This document shows positions 16,130-25,379 of a stretch of DNA of 64,000 nt, in pieces (position 1 is the first letter of the stretch; the number at the start of each line of letters is the position of its first letter). The notes beneath the pieces were generated by a model, which was given only the letters and a program-made list of their open reading frames with translations, did not search any database and was not told the DNA's origin. The translations under genes and the position numbers were made by a program. The DNA is from CBFDBF01 sp050304615 (GTDB lineage: Bacteria; Pseudomonadota; Gammaproteobacteria; Chromatiales; Chromatiaceae). The DNA lies in contig JBNLDW010000016.1 of assembly GCA_050304615.1 (NCBI GenBank), forward strand, positions 1 to 64,000, in the 5' to 3' direction.

Positions 16130-16705
16130 CTAGCGGCGTATCCCCTCCACATACAAAAATAGCTCTAACTCTTGGGAAGCAGGACCGAGGTCACGCTCAA
16201 TACCAAAATCCTTGAGGGTAAGAGTAGTGGTGCCAGAAAAGCCGCGCCGGTAACCACCCCATGGATCTGGACCGTGCCCAATCTGTTCAACATCAATGTT
16301 AATCAGACGAGTCACACCATGCAGTGTTAGATCACCCGTTAAAACGGCCGTGCCATCCTCTTTCTGTTGATAGGAGGTTCCGAAAAAACTTGCAGTTGGG
16401 AAGTTCTCCACATCAAGAAGGTCCTCTCCCCGCAAATGCTTATCCCGCTCTGCGTGGTTGGAGTCAATACTGGTGACATCAATCACTACTTCTACTCGTG
16501 ACGCGGCCGGATCTTTCTCATCATAGCTGAAGCTACCGTCAAATTTATTGAACCGTCCCAGCAGCCAACTATAGCCAAGATGTTTGATCCGGAACTCAAT
16601 AGCTGCGTGTGCACCCTTGGAATCAATCACATAATCTGCCGCCACTGCGGGCAGCGCGCCCAACAGCAGGGTCATCAACACTACAATGGCATATATATAT
16701 TTCAT
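16130..16705 (-). CDS. YceI family periplasmic protein
   Basis: 191 residues from ATG 16705 (an upstream GTG at 16714 is in frame; a GAGGAGG ribosome site precedes both). There is a signal peptide (to AVAA), then YVIDSKGAHAAIEFRIKHLG, the opening beta strand of the YceI lipocalin-like barrel, with later motifs DVTSIDSNHAERDKHLR and TGDLTLHGVT. YceI proteins bind polyisoprenoids or quinone-like lipids in the periplasm. The gene sits 25 bp downstream of the cytochrome b561 gene, a very common pairing (b561-YceI), so they are one operon. Confidence 0.92.
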   Translation of the reverse strand: MKYIYAIVVLMTLLLGALPAVAADYVIDSKGAHAAIEFRIKHLGYSWLLGRFNKFDGSFSYDEKDPAASRVEVVIDVTSIDSNHAERDKHLRGEDLLDVENFPTASFFGTSYQQKEDGTAVLTGDLTLHGVTRLINIDVEQIGHGPDPWGGYRRGFSGTTTLTLKDFGIERDLGPASQELELFLYVEGIRR

Positions 16706-16729
16706 ACTACTCACCCCTCCTCTTACTCC

Positions 16730-17275
16730 TTACCGACCAAATATGCGTAGCAGGGTTCGATCCCTATCTATGAAGTGGTGCTTCAATGCCCCGGCTAAGT
16801 GTACTGCCACTAGTGTAATAGTAGTAACGGCCAGGGCAAAATGCACCTCGCCCGCCATATCCTCCTGCCGCTCAATACCAGAAATAAGTGCCGGCAGCTC
16901 AAACCATCCAAAGACCTCAACTGGCCGGCCATCTGCTGTAGAGATCAGGTAACCGAAGAACATCACACTGAACAACAAAAGGTAGAGTAGCCGATGCACC
17001 TGTCTGGCGGCAAATTGCTCCACTGCGGTGTGATTTGCCAGGGGCTCTGGCGGTGGGTTACCCCAACGCCACAGCAACCGCACAAGCATCAATATAAACA
17101 GCAGCACCCCAACGGAGCGGTGGATATCAGGCCCCTGGCGGTACCATGGATGGTAGTACTCCAGACTGGTCATCCACAGACCAAGCAGGAAAAGCAGCAG
17201 AACCATTGCCGCCACACCCCAGTGCAACAGTATGGCAACCATCCCGTAGCTTTGTCGATCACTCTTCCAGCGCAA
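16730..17275 (-). CDS. Cytochrome b561 family protein
   Basis: A four-helix inner-membrane diheme cytochrome b. The expected haem-ligand histidines are visible: LLHWG in helix 1, DIHRSVGV in helix 2, VHRLLY in helix 3 and VHLAGALKHHFID in helix 4. The start is uncertain: TTG at 17275 gives the usual short N-terminus (MRWKSDRQSYG) with a GGGGGT ribosome site, while a TTG at 17296 would add 7 residues. Family members pass electrons between quinol and periplasmic partners. It is co-transcribed with yceI and lies 57 bp downstream of the lysine-rich gene. Confidence 0.88.
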   Translation of the reverse strand: MRWKSDRQSYGMVAILLHWGVAAMVLLLFLLGLWMTSLEYYHPWYRQGPDIHRSVGVLLFILMLVRLLWRWGNPPPEPLANHTAVEQFAARQVHRLLYLLLFSVMFFGYLISTADGRPVEVFGWFELPALISGIERQEDMAGEVHFALAVTTITLVAVHLAGALKHHFIDRDRTLLRIFGR

Positions 17276-17332
17276 ACCAAGACCCCCAACCAGCAAGGTA
17301 AACCGCAGGGCTACCGTAAGCCACTATGCTGG

Positions 17333-17458
17333 CTATTTTTTCTTTTTGGATTTTTTCTTCTTCTTTTTGGCCAGTTTTTTCTTGAGTTGCTTCTTCAGCT
17401 TTGTCTTTAGCTTCTTTTTCAGTTTTGCTTTAGCCTTTTTATCCTTTTTCTTTGCCAT
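17333..17458 (-). CDS. 41-residue extremely lysine-rich protein
   Basis: The ORF begins with ATG 17458 after a clear AGGAGTG ribosome site and encodes MAKKKDKKAKAKLKKKLKTK, then LKKQLKKKLAKKKKKKSKKKK. Lys makes up 27 of 41 residues, with Leu spaced at 3-5 residue intervals in the middle, and both AAA and AAG codons are used. The mixed codons argue that protein sequence rather than a simple DNA repeat is being kept. It has no membrane segment. Such a chain should bind nucleic acid or polyphosphate or act like an H1-type histone tail; this is an inference from composition. It is too short for usual gene-finding cut-offs. It lies between efp/epmA and the b561-yceI operon. Confidence 0.7.
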   Translation of the reverse strand: MAKKKDKKAKAKLKKKLKTKLKKQLKKKLAKKKKKKSKKKK

Positions 17459-17558
17459 GCTGCACTCCTATAATCGCTATGGTTTATGCCCTGCCGTAGA
17501 TAACGGCAAACCTAAGTATAGACATATTATTTCGCATCTGTGGATATAGGGCGGAGCT

Positions 17559-18539
17559 CTATGCCCTCTCTATGGGAAATGCCAACACCTCACGAATATC
17601 ATCTGCCCCTGTCAATAGCATTAGCAGGCGATCCAAACCCAACGCAACCCCGGCACAGTCGGGGAGACCTGACTGCAGGGCACTAAGGAGGTGCTCGTCC
17701 ATAGGGACACTCTCTCTTCCATCTTGTAGCCGCCGCTGCAGATCGGCACTGAATCGCTCCCTCTGCTCCTCCGCATCTCCCAACTCATGAAAGCCGTTGG
17801 CCAGTTCAACCCCATTAATATAGAGTTCAAACCGCTCCGCCACCGACGGTTCTCCCGCACTTACCCGCGCCAATGCAGCCTGTGATGCGGGATAATCATA
17901 GAGAAAAGTCAGGGCATCTATACCCAATTTTGGCTCGATAGAGTGGGTAAGCAGCAAGTCTAGCCAACCGTCACTATGCTGTAGATCTAGCAGTTCCGCA
18001 CCCGCTATCCCCTGGGCGACCGCGCAGTCACGCAGCTCAGAGGGTAAAGTGCGGTGAGGATCTATCCCCAAAAACTTCTGGAATGCCTCGCCATAGCTCA
18101 ACAACTCCACCCTTCTGGGGGTTGGTAGCAGGGTGTTGATCAACACCGCCACCTCTGCCATCAGCTGGTGATGATCAAAACCGGGACGATACCACTCCAG
18201 TAGGGTAAATTCAGGGTGGTGCAGCCTCCCCACCTCGCCATTACGAAATACCCGGCAAATTTGATAGATCGGCCCGCTATTGGCTGCCAGCAGCCGTTTC
18301 ATCGGAAATTCTGGTGAGGTATGCAGATAGAGCCGCCTTCCAGCCGCCGCACCCGGCCCAGTGTAGCTGGTAACCATACTCTCCAAGGTAGGATCTGTGG
18401 CGGCATGGACCGAACAGAGTGGGGTCTCAACCTCCATCACCCCGACCTGTAGAAAAAACTCGCGGATTCTGCCTAGCAGCTCTGCCCTGGCCTGCAACAC
18501 TTCAAGGCTTGCACTCGGCCGCCAGGACTCGGTGGTCAC
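17559..18539 (-). CDS. epmA: EF-P beta-lysyl ligase EpmA (GenX/PoxA/YjeA)
   Basis: A 326-residue class II lysyl-tRNA-synthetase-like enzyme lacking the anticodon-binding domain, as in EpmA (E. coli 325). The N-terminal motif 2 region reads HTSPEFPMKRLLAANSGPIYQICRVFRNGE and motif 3 is GVALGLDRLLMLLTG. It joins (R)-beta-lysine to Lys34 of EF-P. The GTG start at 18539 overlaps the last base of the efp stop codon and has a strong AAGGAGGAG ribosome site, so efp and epmA are translationally coupled. The substrate-making enzyme EpmB is encoded divergently next to efp. Confidence 0.95.
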   Translation of the reverse strand: MTTESWRPSASLEVLQARAELLGRIREFFLQVGVMEVETPLCSVHAATDPTLESMVTSYTGPGAAAGRRLYLHTSPEFPMKRLLAANSGPIYQICRVFRNGEVGRLHHPEFTLLEWYRPGFDHHQLMAEVAVLINTLLPTPRRVELLSYGEAFQKFLGIDPHRTLPSELRDCAVAQGIAGAELLDLQHSDGWLDLLLTHSIEPKLGIDALTFLYDYPASQAALARVSAGEPSVAERFELYINGVELANGFHELGDAEEQRERFSADLQRRLQDGRESVPMDEHLLSALQSGLPDCAGVALGLDRLLMLLTGADDIREVLAFPIERA

Positions 18540-19111
18540 TACTCCTCCTTGGCGCGCGAAACGTACTCGCCAGAGCGGGTATCAACCTTGATCGACTCCC
18601 CAATCTGGACAAAGAGGGGCACCCGCACCACGGCCCCTGTCTCTAGGGTGGCCGGTTTCCCGCCACTACCAGAGGTATCCCCCTTTAGACCAGGATCGGT
18701 GTCGGTAATGGTCAGGATGACGAAATTGGGTGGCTCAACACTAAGTGGAACACCGCCCCAAAGGGTGACCGTACATAGCCCCTGATCCTTTAGCCATTTG
18801 CTTGACTCGCCTACTGCTGCAGCATCGGCACTATACTGCTCGAAAGAGTCGGCATCCATGAAATACCAGAATTCGTCATCTGAGTAGAGATATTGTAGAT
18901 TTAGCTCCAGGATATCAGCCGACTCAACCGACTCACCGGACTTGAAGGTACGCTCAATCACGCGGTTGGTCTTGAGATTACGTATCTTTACCCGGTTAAA
19001 GGCCTGGCCCTTCCCCGGCTTTACAAACTCATTTTCGATAATTGAGCAAGGATCACCATCCAGCATTATTTTGAGACCACCCTTGAACTCATTGGTACTA
19101 TAGATTGCCAT
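18539..19111 (-). CDS. efp: Translation elongation factor P
   Basis: 190 residues from ATG 19111 (GAGGG ribosome site); a longer in-frame start exists but MAIYSTNEFKGGLK is the conserved N-terminus. It has the KOW/SH3-like domain I with the loop KPGKGQAF, whose Lys34 is the beta-lysylation site, followed by two OB domains. EF-P rescues ribosomes stalled at polyproline stretches. The presence of epmA downstream and epmB divergent shows the (R)-beta-lysine type of modification rather than rhamnosylation. EpmC hydroxylase is not in the window. Confidence 0.96.
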   Translation of the reverse strand: MAIYSTNEFKGGLKIMLDGDPCSIIENEFVKPGKGQAFNRVKIRNLKTNRVIERTFKSGESVESADILELNLQYLYSDDEFWYFMDADSFEQYSADAAAVGESSKWLKDQGLCTVTLWGGVPLSVEPPNFVILTITDTDPGLKGDTSGSGGKPATLETGAVVRVPLFVQIGESIKVDTRSGEYVSRAKEE

Positions 19112-19145
19112 GTCACCCTCGGAGACCACTGAATTGAAACCATAT

Positions 19146-20138
19146 ATGATAACCCGAACCGAGCAGCGATGGCAGCAATCCTTGGGAGATGCCTTTACAC
19201 AAATAGAGGCACTCCTTGATTATCTGCAAATAGACCCTTCCATCTATCCCGATCAATCCCTGGCCAGCCGACAGTTCAGCCTCCTAGTACCCCGAGAGTT
19301 TGCCTCCCTTATAGAACAGGGAAATCCACATGACCCCCTGTTGTTACAGGTACTCCCACAGGCCGCTGAAATGGAGGAAGTAGCAGGGTTTTCGCCAGAT
19401 CCGGTAGGCGAACAGTCCGCCTGCATTCAGCCAGGACTACTCCATAAATATACCGGCAGGGTGCTCTGGATTACCACTGCTGCCTGCGCCATCCACTGTC
19501 GCTACTGTTTTCGCCGTCACTTTCCCTACGCCGACTCCACCCCTGATGACAACGGCTGGAACCGCGCCCTACAGCAGGTCATGGCTGACCCCAGCATCAG
19601 TGAATTTATCCTGAGTGGTGGTGACCCCCTGATACTCACGGATGAGCGATTGGCGCAAGTGGTGGCCGACCTGGAGGCAATCCCCCACCTCCTGCGCCTG
19701 CGGATCCATAGCCGCCTGCCGCTCATACTGCCACAAAGGATCACCGCTAGGCTGGTAGAGACCCTAGCCAACACTAGGCTGCAGACCATCCTGGTAACCC
19801 ACTGTAACAACGCCCAAGAGATCTCCCCAGAGGTTGCCCCGGCCATGGCGAGACTCAAGGTTGCTGGGGTCACTATACTCAATCAAGCGGTACTATTGCG
19901 CGGGGTAAACGACTCTACCACAGCCCTCTGCGACCTGAGCAACGCACTCTTCAATGCCAATATAATGCCCTATTATCTACATCTACTCGATCGTGTGGCA
20001 GGTGCAGCCCAGTTTGAGCTGCCCCCAGGAGAGGCGCAGCGGCTACAGCAATCACTATGGCAACATCTGCCAGGCTACCTGGTACCGAAGATGGTGTATG
20101 AGCAGGCCGGGGCCAAGTCCAAGCTTTCGCTGATATGA
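19146..20138 (+). CDS. epmB: L-lysine 2,3-aminomutase EpmB
   Basis: A radical SAM enzyme of the KamA family, 330 residues from ATG 19146 (ATG 19110 is in frame and would overlap efp; neither has a strong ribosome site). The [4Fe-4S] motif CAIHCRYCFRRHFPY is at about residue 115, the PLP-binding Lys region lies near the C-terminus (VPKMVYEQAGAKSKLSL), and SGGDPL is the SAM-binding GGE-like motif. It makes (R)-beta-lysine for EpmA. It is divergent from efp, with only about 34 bp between the chosen starts, so the promoters must overlap the coding ends or be shared. Confidence 0.93.
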   Translation: MITRTEQRWQQSLGDAFTQIEALLDYLQIDPSIYPDQSLASRQFSLLVPREFASLIEQGNPHDPLLLQVLPQAAEMEEVAGFSPDPVGEQSACIQPGLLHKYTGRVLWITTAACAIHCRYCFRRHFPYADSTPDDNGWNRALQQVMADPSISEFILSGGDPLILTDERLAQVVADLEAIPHLLRLRIHSRLPLILPQRITARLVETLANTRLQTILVTHCNNAQEISPEVAPAMARLKVAGVTILNQAVLLRGVNDSTTALCDLSNALFNANIMPYYLHLLDRVAGAAQFELPPGEAQRLQQSLWQHLPGYLVPKMVYEQAGAKSKLSLI

Positions 20139-20412
20139 TTTACCCCACCGGTTTTCGCCGCTAAGGGCCAAAAATAGGAACATTCTGGAGGAGTGACTGG
20201 CCCTGGAAAGGCCATCTTATCCAGTTTTTCACACCAATTAGCCAAAATTGCTTTGCAATATTCCCTTATAAGTATTAAAAAACACCCTCAGAATATGGAA
20301 TTATCTGATAAATTATGAATTGGGCGAACGGCTAGATATAGCGTCATTGATCAAGTCCTGAATACTAGCTAATCGCCAAAGCTCAGGGAGCCTCGACCCC
20401 TTAGGAATAATA

Positions 20413-22152
20413 ATGATGGCCACGGATAAAGACCACCTGCTTAATCTTATAACACCAGAACGCACATTGCGCTCTGGCAACCCTGTCCTGCTTGACCCCA
20501 AGGAGCTAAAGGAGTGGATCTCCGCCCTGCCAATGGCCAATATTGGCGAGACCTCCAAGCAGATATTCAAGGCACTAGTTGAATTTAATCGCCTTAGCGC
20601 AACCGGCCTTGACCGAGCATCTACGATTGATCTTTTCCGTCAACCAATCGATTACATTACCGCAAATTTAAAAAAATACTATATTGATCTGCCGTTTCCA
20701 CTTTCGGCCAAAAACCAGAAAATTGCCGTTCTCTGCCGGGAGCTCCAGGTAGAGTTGGCAAACGGCTTCAAGATAATCATTAATAATATGTTGGCTGGCA
20801 ATAAAAAGTCAGTCGATAACAAGCTATTGGTGATAGCCATACACCAGGCAATGCTCTATCTCTCTCGGGCGCTCTACTACTCAGCAATCGTATACAACGC
20901 ACCACCCAACAATATATGGCGAGAGATCTACCAGCTGTTTCGCTATGCTGATCGGTATCATCTTACAAACATCAAAGTTAAAGAGACTAGTGGAGATACA
21001 AATAATACCTCCACTATAGAAGACGTGTATAAGCGGACTATTTTAGTAGGTATGGCATCCCCTTATAGTCTACGCCAGCGAGAGATCGAGTATCTGCATG
21101 AGAGAGTCACGCAATGGGCTCCCCATCTTGAGCTGGAAACCGTCAGTAGTCACCAGGAAACAGCAACCATTTTTGTGGTTGAGCCAAACTCTGATAGACC
21201 ACCATGCCACGCCTACCTGCATCCCGGGACGGCGGAAAGACGATATCAAACGATCAATACAGAAAGACTGATCTCACACCTGAGGAAACAGCTGAAAAGC
21301 CTGGTAGATGCAACCAAGCAGAGTGCAACAGACCCCACAAAGGAGAGGCTATCCAAACCACTGCTACGCAAACTCATCCAGTCACTCGGGTCTACTCCCA
21401 ATAGGCAGTTCACACGCACCACTCTAAATTTTGAGCTGGATACAGCTATTGGACTCTCCTCCATTTGTGCACTGATGACGGAGCATGCCAAAAAACCTAA
21501 GGCTGAAGTGAGCCAGACTACTGGAACCAGGACACACTCGTTGGTCTATCCCAGGGTTGGGGAAGAGGTAAGGCTCTCTGTCACCCCCCCTGATCAGCCC
21601 TTTGAATATGCCCTGGTCAACATGGATGAGAATGCCGGCATATGGCTACAAGATGAGATAAAACCACCCGTTACTACAGAACCTCAGAATAAAAACGGCA
21701 GTATATTTTCCTGCAAGACATTCAATGAGAGCGCGGGTGGCTATTGCCTCACCTGGACCGGAGAAAAGGTTCCGCATATCCGGGTAGGTGAACTTATTGG
21801 CATACAATCATCCAACAATCCAACAAAATTTAGTATCGGTGTGACCCGCTGGATGAAAAGCATGCCAGCTATAGGTCTACAGATAGGAATAGAGATGATC
21901 TCCCTATATACAAAAACAGCTCAGGTTAGACATATGCAAAGCCCGGCTGGCACTGATCAAAATACTGATGCACTAATACTGCCAGAGCAGACCGTTTCTG
22001 AACAACCAAAGAGTCTGATAGTCCACGCCCTACCATACCGGGTGAATGATGCCGTATGGATAGAAAGAAAAGACGCAAAGAAAAAGGCACGGCTCACACG
22101 ACTACTGGAATCTACCGGGGCCTTTTCACGCTTCCAGTACACCTACCTGTAA
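20413..22152 (+). CDS. Large conserved protein encoded upstream of FimX-like gene
   Basis: A 579-residue cytoplasmic protein with no signal peptide or membrane helices. The N-terminal 150 residues are alpha-helical (LLDPKELKEWISALPMANIG, then LCRELQVELANGFKIIINNM). The C-terminal about 170 residues are beta-rich (VGEEVRLSV, GGYCLTWTGEKVPHIRVGEL, FSIGVTRWM, GLQIGIEMIS), a PilZ-like barrel pattern, although I cannot see the RxxxR/DxSxxG c-di-GMP motifs. From memory, pseudomonads carry a similar protein immediately upstream of fimX. The 104-bp gap to the next gene and the same strand support an operon. The suggested role is a c-di-GMP or type IV pilus related partner of the FimX-like protein; this is an inference. 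Confidence 0.6.
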   Translation: MMATDKDHLLNLITPERTLRSGNPVLLDPKELKEWISALPMANIGETSKQIFKALVEFNRLSATGLDRASTIDLFRQPIDYITANLKKYYIDLPFPLSAKNQKIAVLCRELQVELANGFKIIINNMLAGNKKSVDNKLLVIAIHQAMLYLSRALYYSAIVYNAPPNNIWREIYQLFRYADRYHLTNIKVKETSGDTNNTSTIEDVYKRTILVGMASPYSLRQREIEYLHERVTQWAPHLELETVSSHQETATIFVVEPNSDRPPCHAYLHPGTAERRYQTINTERLISHLRKQLKSLVDATKQSATDPTKERLSKPLLRKLIQSLGSTPNRQFTRTTLNFELDTAIGLSSICALMTEHAKKPKAEVSQTTGTRTHSLVYPRVGEEVRLSVTPPDQPFEYALVNMDENAGIWLQDEIKPPVTTEPQNKNGSIFSCKTFNESAGGYCLTWTGEKVPHIRVGELIGIQSSNNPTKFSIGVTRWMKSMPAIGLQIGIEMISLYTKTAQVRHMQSPAGTDQNTDALILPEQTVSEQPKSLIVHALPYRVNDAVWIERKDAKKKARLTRLLESTGAFSRFQYTYL

Positions 22153-22256
22153 ACAATCGGATCACCCTCTCTGGATAAATAGTAAAAAGCTGACGTAAAA
22201 CAACAATCACGGATTTAAATTCTGATATAATCCGGGGTATAGTAATACCCGTCATA

Positions 22257-24398
22257 ATGTGGCCGGATAACACCAGAAAGAGGACACCTGCAGCGACAAT
22301 GAACGGAGCACTCCCAGAATCCGCAATAGAATTCCTGGTTATTGATGATTCACCCAATGCCACTGAATCACGCATCAGCGCTCTCCGCAATACTGGAATG
22401 GTTGCGCACTATACACGTGTATGTAAGGAAGAGGAGTTGGTTGAGGCCCTGACCAACTCCACTATTGACCTCATTCTCTACACTAGAGATACAGCAGCAA
22501 TAGACCCAGAACATGTTATTGCACTATGCCGTAAGTCTGCTCCAGGAATCCCGCTTATCATTATCTATAGTGATACTGAGGATTCAAAATCTCTATTAGA
22601 GGCTATGCGCAAAGGGGTTTGTGATGTCGTCTTAAAAGACGATATTGACCACCTTGAGATAGTCATAAACAGGGAATACGACAGCCTGCAAGGACGGCGC
22701 GAACTAAAAATGCTCCGTTCCCGCCTGCAGGAGATGGAAGAGCAGTGTGATGCCCTGGTTGAACACTCCAGAGACGCTATTGCCTATGTGCATGAGGGGA
22801 TGTATATCCGCGCCAACCAGGTCTATCTTGATATGTTTGGATATCTGGCAATGGATGACATTGAAGGTATGCCAATCCTGGATATGGTCAGCCCTAAAGA
22901 TATTGATGAATTCAAAAAATTCCTACGCTCTATCGACAACTCCAAAGAACCGGCATCCCTTGAAATAAGGTGCCAGGATAGTGAAGGCAAGGAGTTCTCC
23001 GCCAAGCTCGAGACCTGTCCCGCGAGCATAGACAGCGAACCATGCACCCAAATCATTATTCGTGATCAATCCATGGATAAAGAGTTGGAGCAGAAGATCA
23101 GCCTGCTGAACAAGCAGGATAGTTATACTGGCCTGGCCAATCGTCAGTTCTTCATCGGCAAGCTGGATGAAGCCACCTCTAAAGAGGGTGAAACGACACC
23201 CTCAGGCTCGCTCCTCTATATCCTGCTGGATAATTTTCAGAAATTGCGCACGCAGATCGGGATTGGGCCCAGTGACTCCGTTCTACTAGAGATCGCCAAG
23301 GTACTCCAACACAACATTGCCGCGACCGACACACTTGCCCGGTTTGGTGACCATACCTTCGTGATCCTTAGCCCCATAGCAAAACCTGGCGATGCCGAAA
23401 CATTTGCAGAGAAGCTACGGGCAGCAATAAATGACCATAGTTATACCGAGCAACTGCCGGATAAGCACAACATAACCTGCAGTATAGGCATCAGTTATCT
23501 CGCAACCACAACAGATGACAGCCATCAATTAATCAACCAGGCCTTCAACGCCTGCGAGTTGATACGTAATGAAGGTGGTAATGGAATTGCTTCATACAGC
23601 GAGTCTGTAGCGGAGCCAGAGCAGAGCGAAGAGGGTGCGGAAGACAATGAGACAAAAGAACTAATCAAGGACGCCCTGGAAAATGATCGCTTTCGCCTAC
23701 TCTATCAACCCATCGTAAGCCTACAGGGAGATACTAGAGAAAATTATGCCGTACTACTAAGGCTGTTAGATGAAAACAATGAAGAGATACTGCCAAGCAG
23801 CTTCCTTGAGCAGGCAGCACAGGTCTCGCTAATGACGGACATTGACCGTTGGGTCATAGAGCATTCAATAAAAGAGCTGGCTAAACAGCGGGAGCTGGGA
23901 CACAAAGTTAAGTTTTTTATCAACATATCTGCCGCAGGAATCACAGATGAAACGCTTCTACTCTGGATCTGCGACTGCTTGCGGGAAAACAATGCAAAGG
24001 GGGCATGGCTGACATTTCAGATACGTGATCGCGATCTCCGCGCCAACACCCAGGACGCAAAGAGGTTGGTTGATGGACTGAAAAAAATACGCTGTCAAAT
24101 AGCCGTTGACCAGTTTGGCCTTAACCCAAAGGCAGAGACTACACTTAAGCATCTTTCGATAGATTACATTAAGATCGATCAATCCTTCACTCATGGACTG
24201 GCCAACAGTGAGGAAATGCAGGACAAACTCCATGAGATCAACAAGATAGCCCAAACATATAACGTAAAGAGTATCGCCATGGCGGTGGAGGACGCAAACA
24301 GTCTTGCAGTTCTATGGACCGTTGGCATAAATTATATTCAGGGTCACTTCCTACAACGACCTTCACAAAACATCACCTACGACTTCAACTCGGTATAG
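22257..24398 (+). CDS. FimX-like REC-PAS-GGDEF-EAL protein, catalytically degenerate
   Basis: A 713-residue protein. A receiver-like domain (FLVIDDSPNATESRISALR) comes first, then PAS (about 160-270), GGDEF (about 280-450) and EAL (about 475-710), the FimX order. The GGDEF motif reads FGDHTF near residue 363 and the EAL motif reads YAVLLRL near 498, where the metal-binding Glu is replaced by Ala. Later EAL signatures are also weak (VDQFG, AMAVED). P. aeruginosa FimX is likewise inactive as a cyclase and acts as a high-affinity c-di-GMP receptor at the cell pole controlling type IV pili. The start is uncertain: ATG 22257 and ATG 22299 both lack a good ribosome site. Confidence 0.82.
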   Translation: MWPDNTRKRTPAATMNGALPESAIEFLVIDDSPNATESRISALRNTGMVAHYTRVCKEEELVEALTNSTIDLILYTRDTAAIDPEHVIALCRKSAPGIPLIIIYSDTEDSKSLLEAMRKGVCDVVLKDDIDHLEIVINREYDSLQGRRELKMLRSRLQEMEEQCDALVEHSRDAIAYVHEGMYIRANQVYLDMFGYLAMDDIEGMPILDMVSPKDIDEFKKFLRSIDNSKEPASLEIRCQDSEGKEFSAKLETCPASIDSEPCTQIIIRDQSMDKELEQKISLLNKQDSYTGLANRQFFIGKLDEATSKEGETTPSGSLLYILLDNFQKLRTQIGIGPSDSVLLEIAKVLQHNIAATDTLARFGDHTFVILSPIAKPGDAETFAEKLRAAINDHSYTEQLPDKHNITCSIGISYLATTTDDSHQLINQAFNACELIRNEGGNGIASYSESVAEPEQSEEGAEDNETKELIKDALENDRFRLLYQPIVSLQGDTRENYAVLLRLLDENNEEILPSSFLEQAAQVSLMTDIDRWVIEHSIKELAKQRELGHKVKFFINISAAGITDETLLLWICDCLRENNAKGAWLTFQIRDRDLRANTQDAKRLVDGLKKIRCQIAVDQFGLNPKAETTLKHLSIDYIKIDQSFTHGLANSEEMQDKLHEINKIAQTYNVKSIAMAVEDANSLAVLWTVGINYIQGHFLQRPSQNITYDFNSV

Positions 24399-24399
24399 A

Positions 24400-25308
24400 C
24401 TATCGGTTGGCAACCCCATGCGGCACATGGCCAGTCGGCACGTACTGCCTCGCCTTATCACAGTGACCGGCCTGGTCATCAAAAAAGATATCTGCACCAA
24501 AAGAGCGCAGAAAATCACTTTTATCCATACCGCCTAGAAAAAAGGCCTCATCAATACGAATATTCCAGGCCCTCAGGGTTCGAATCACCCTCTCATGGGC
24601 AGGTGCTGAACGCGCAGTAACCAGCGCGGTTCTAATAGGTGACACCTCTACAGGAGCCGCCACCTGCATGCGATGCAATACCGACAAAAACTCCTTGAAT
24701 GGACCTCCCGAAAGCGGCTTGCGAGCTGCGGCCTTCTCACTCTGGGTAAATGCATCCAACCCCTCGGCCTTAAATACCTGCTCCGCCTCATCCGAGAAAA
24801 GAACAGCATCACCATCAAACGCTATCCGTAGCTGGGCACCTGATGCCAGCATGTTACTGGATTTAGAGGGAAGTATAGTAGCGGCCGCGATACCCGCTTC
24901 CAAGGCCTGAGCCACATCCCCCGGGTCGGCCGATAGAAACAGATGTGCCCCCATAGATGAAACATAACGATACGGGCTCACCCCCCCACAAAAGGCTGCC
25001 CGGATAATATTCAACTCATGGTGCGCGATGGAGTTAAAGATGCGCAGACCAGTATCGGCGCTATTCCTGGAGAGCAGGATAACCTCTACCGAGGCAAACT
25101 CTGCATAGAGATCATTTAGAGCTAACAGTTTTTTTACTAGTGGAAACGCGACACCTGGGGCAAGCAGGTCATCCTCGTGCTCAATCTGGTACTTACAGTA
25201 GGCATCAACTCCTTCGGCCTCAAACACGGCATGCGAATCATTCAGGTCAAAAAGGGCCCGGGATGAGATGGCCACAACCAGTTTAGATGGTGCACTCTTG
25301 GCAGTCAT
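24400..25308 (-). CDS. 5'-nucleotidase (cytosolic NT5C1-like)
   Basis: 302 residues from ATG 25308 (a TTG four codons upstream is in frame). The sequence LVVAISSRALFDLNDSHAVF, then ILLSRNSADTGLRIFNSIAHH and LSADPGDVAQALEAGIAAA matches the bacterial 5'-nucleotidase family related to cytosolic nucleotidase 1 (HAD-type; FDGDAVLFSDEAE and FLGGMDKSDFLRSFGADIFF near the end). It dephosphorylates nucleoside monophosphates. It is convergent with the FimX-like gene, with a 1-bp gap, so it is not part of that operon. Confidence 0.88.
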   Translation of the reverse strand: MTAKSAPSKLVVAISSRALFDLNDSHAVFEAEGVDAYCKYQIEHEDDLLAPGVAFPLVKKLLALNDLYAEFASVEVILLSRNSADTGLRIFNSIAHHELNIIRAAFCGGVSPYRYVSSMGAHLFLSADPGDVAQALEAGIAAATILPSKSSNMLASGAQLRIAFDGDAVLFSDEAEQVFKAEGLDAFTQSEKAAARKPLSGGPFKEFLSVLHRMQVAAPVEVSPIRTALVTARSAPAHERVIRTLRAWNIRIDEAFFLGGMDKSDFLRSFGADIFFDDQAGHCDKARQYVPTGHVPHGVANR

Positions 25309-25379
25309 AGGGGGATTCAATGCCTAACGATGATACCTCGATTCTATTGCCTCTATCTGCCGGTTGCAATCACGATTAT

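Noticed and set aside
17346..17549. Plus-strand frame rich in phenylalanine.
   Set aside because: It is simply the reverse complement of the lysine-rich gene at 17333-17458, whose ribosome site and start are on the minus strand.
20139..20412. Possible gene or riboswitch in the 274-bp gap before the 579-residue protein.
   Set aside because: There is only a weak hairpin (TGGCC/GGCCA near 20200) and AT-rich sequence; no ORF or known aptamer pattern could be supported.
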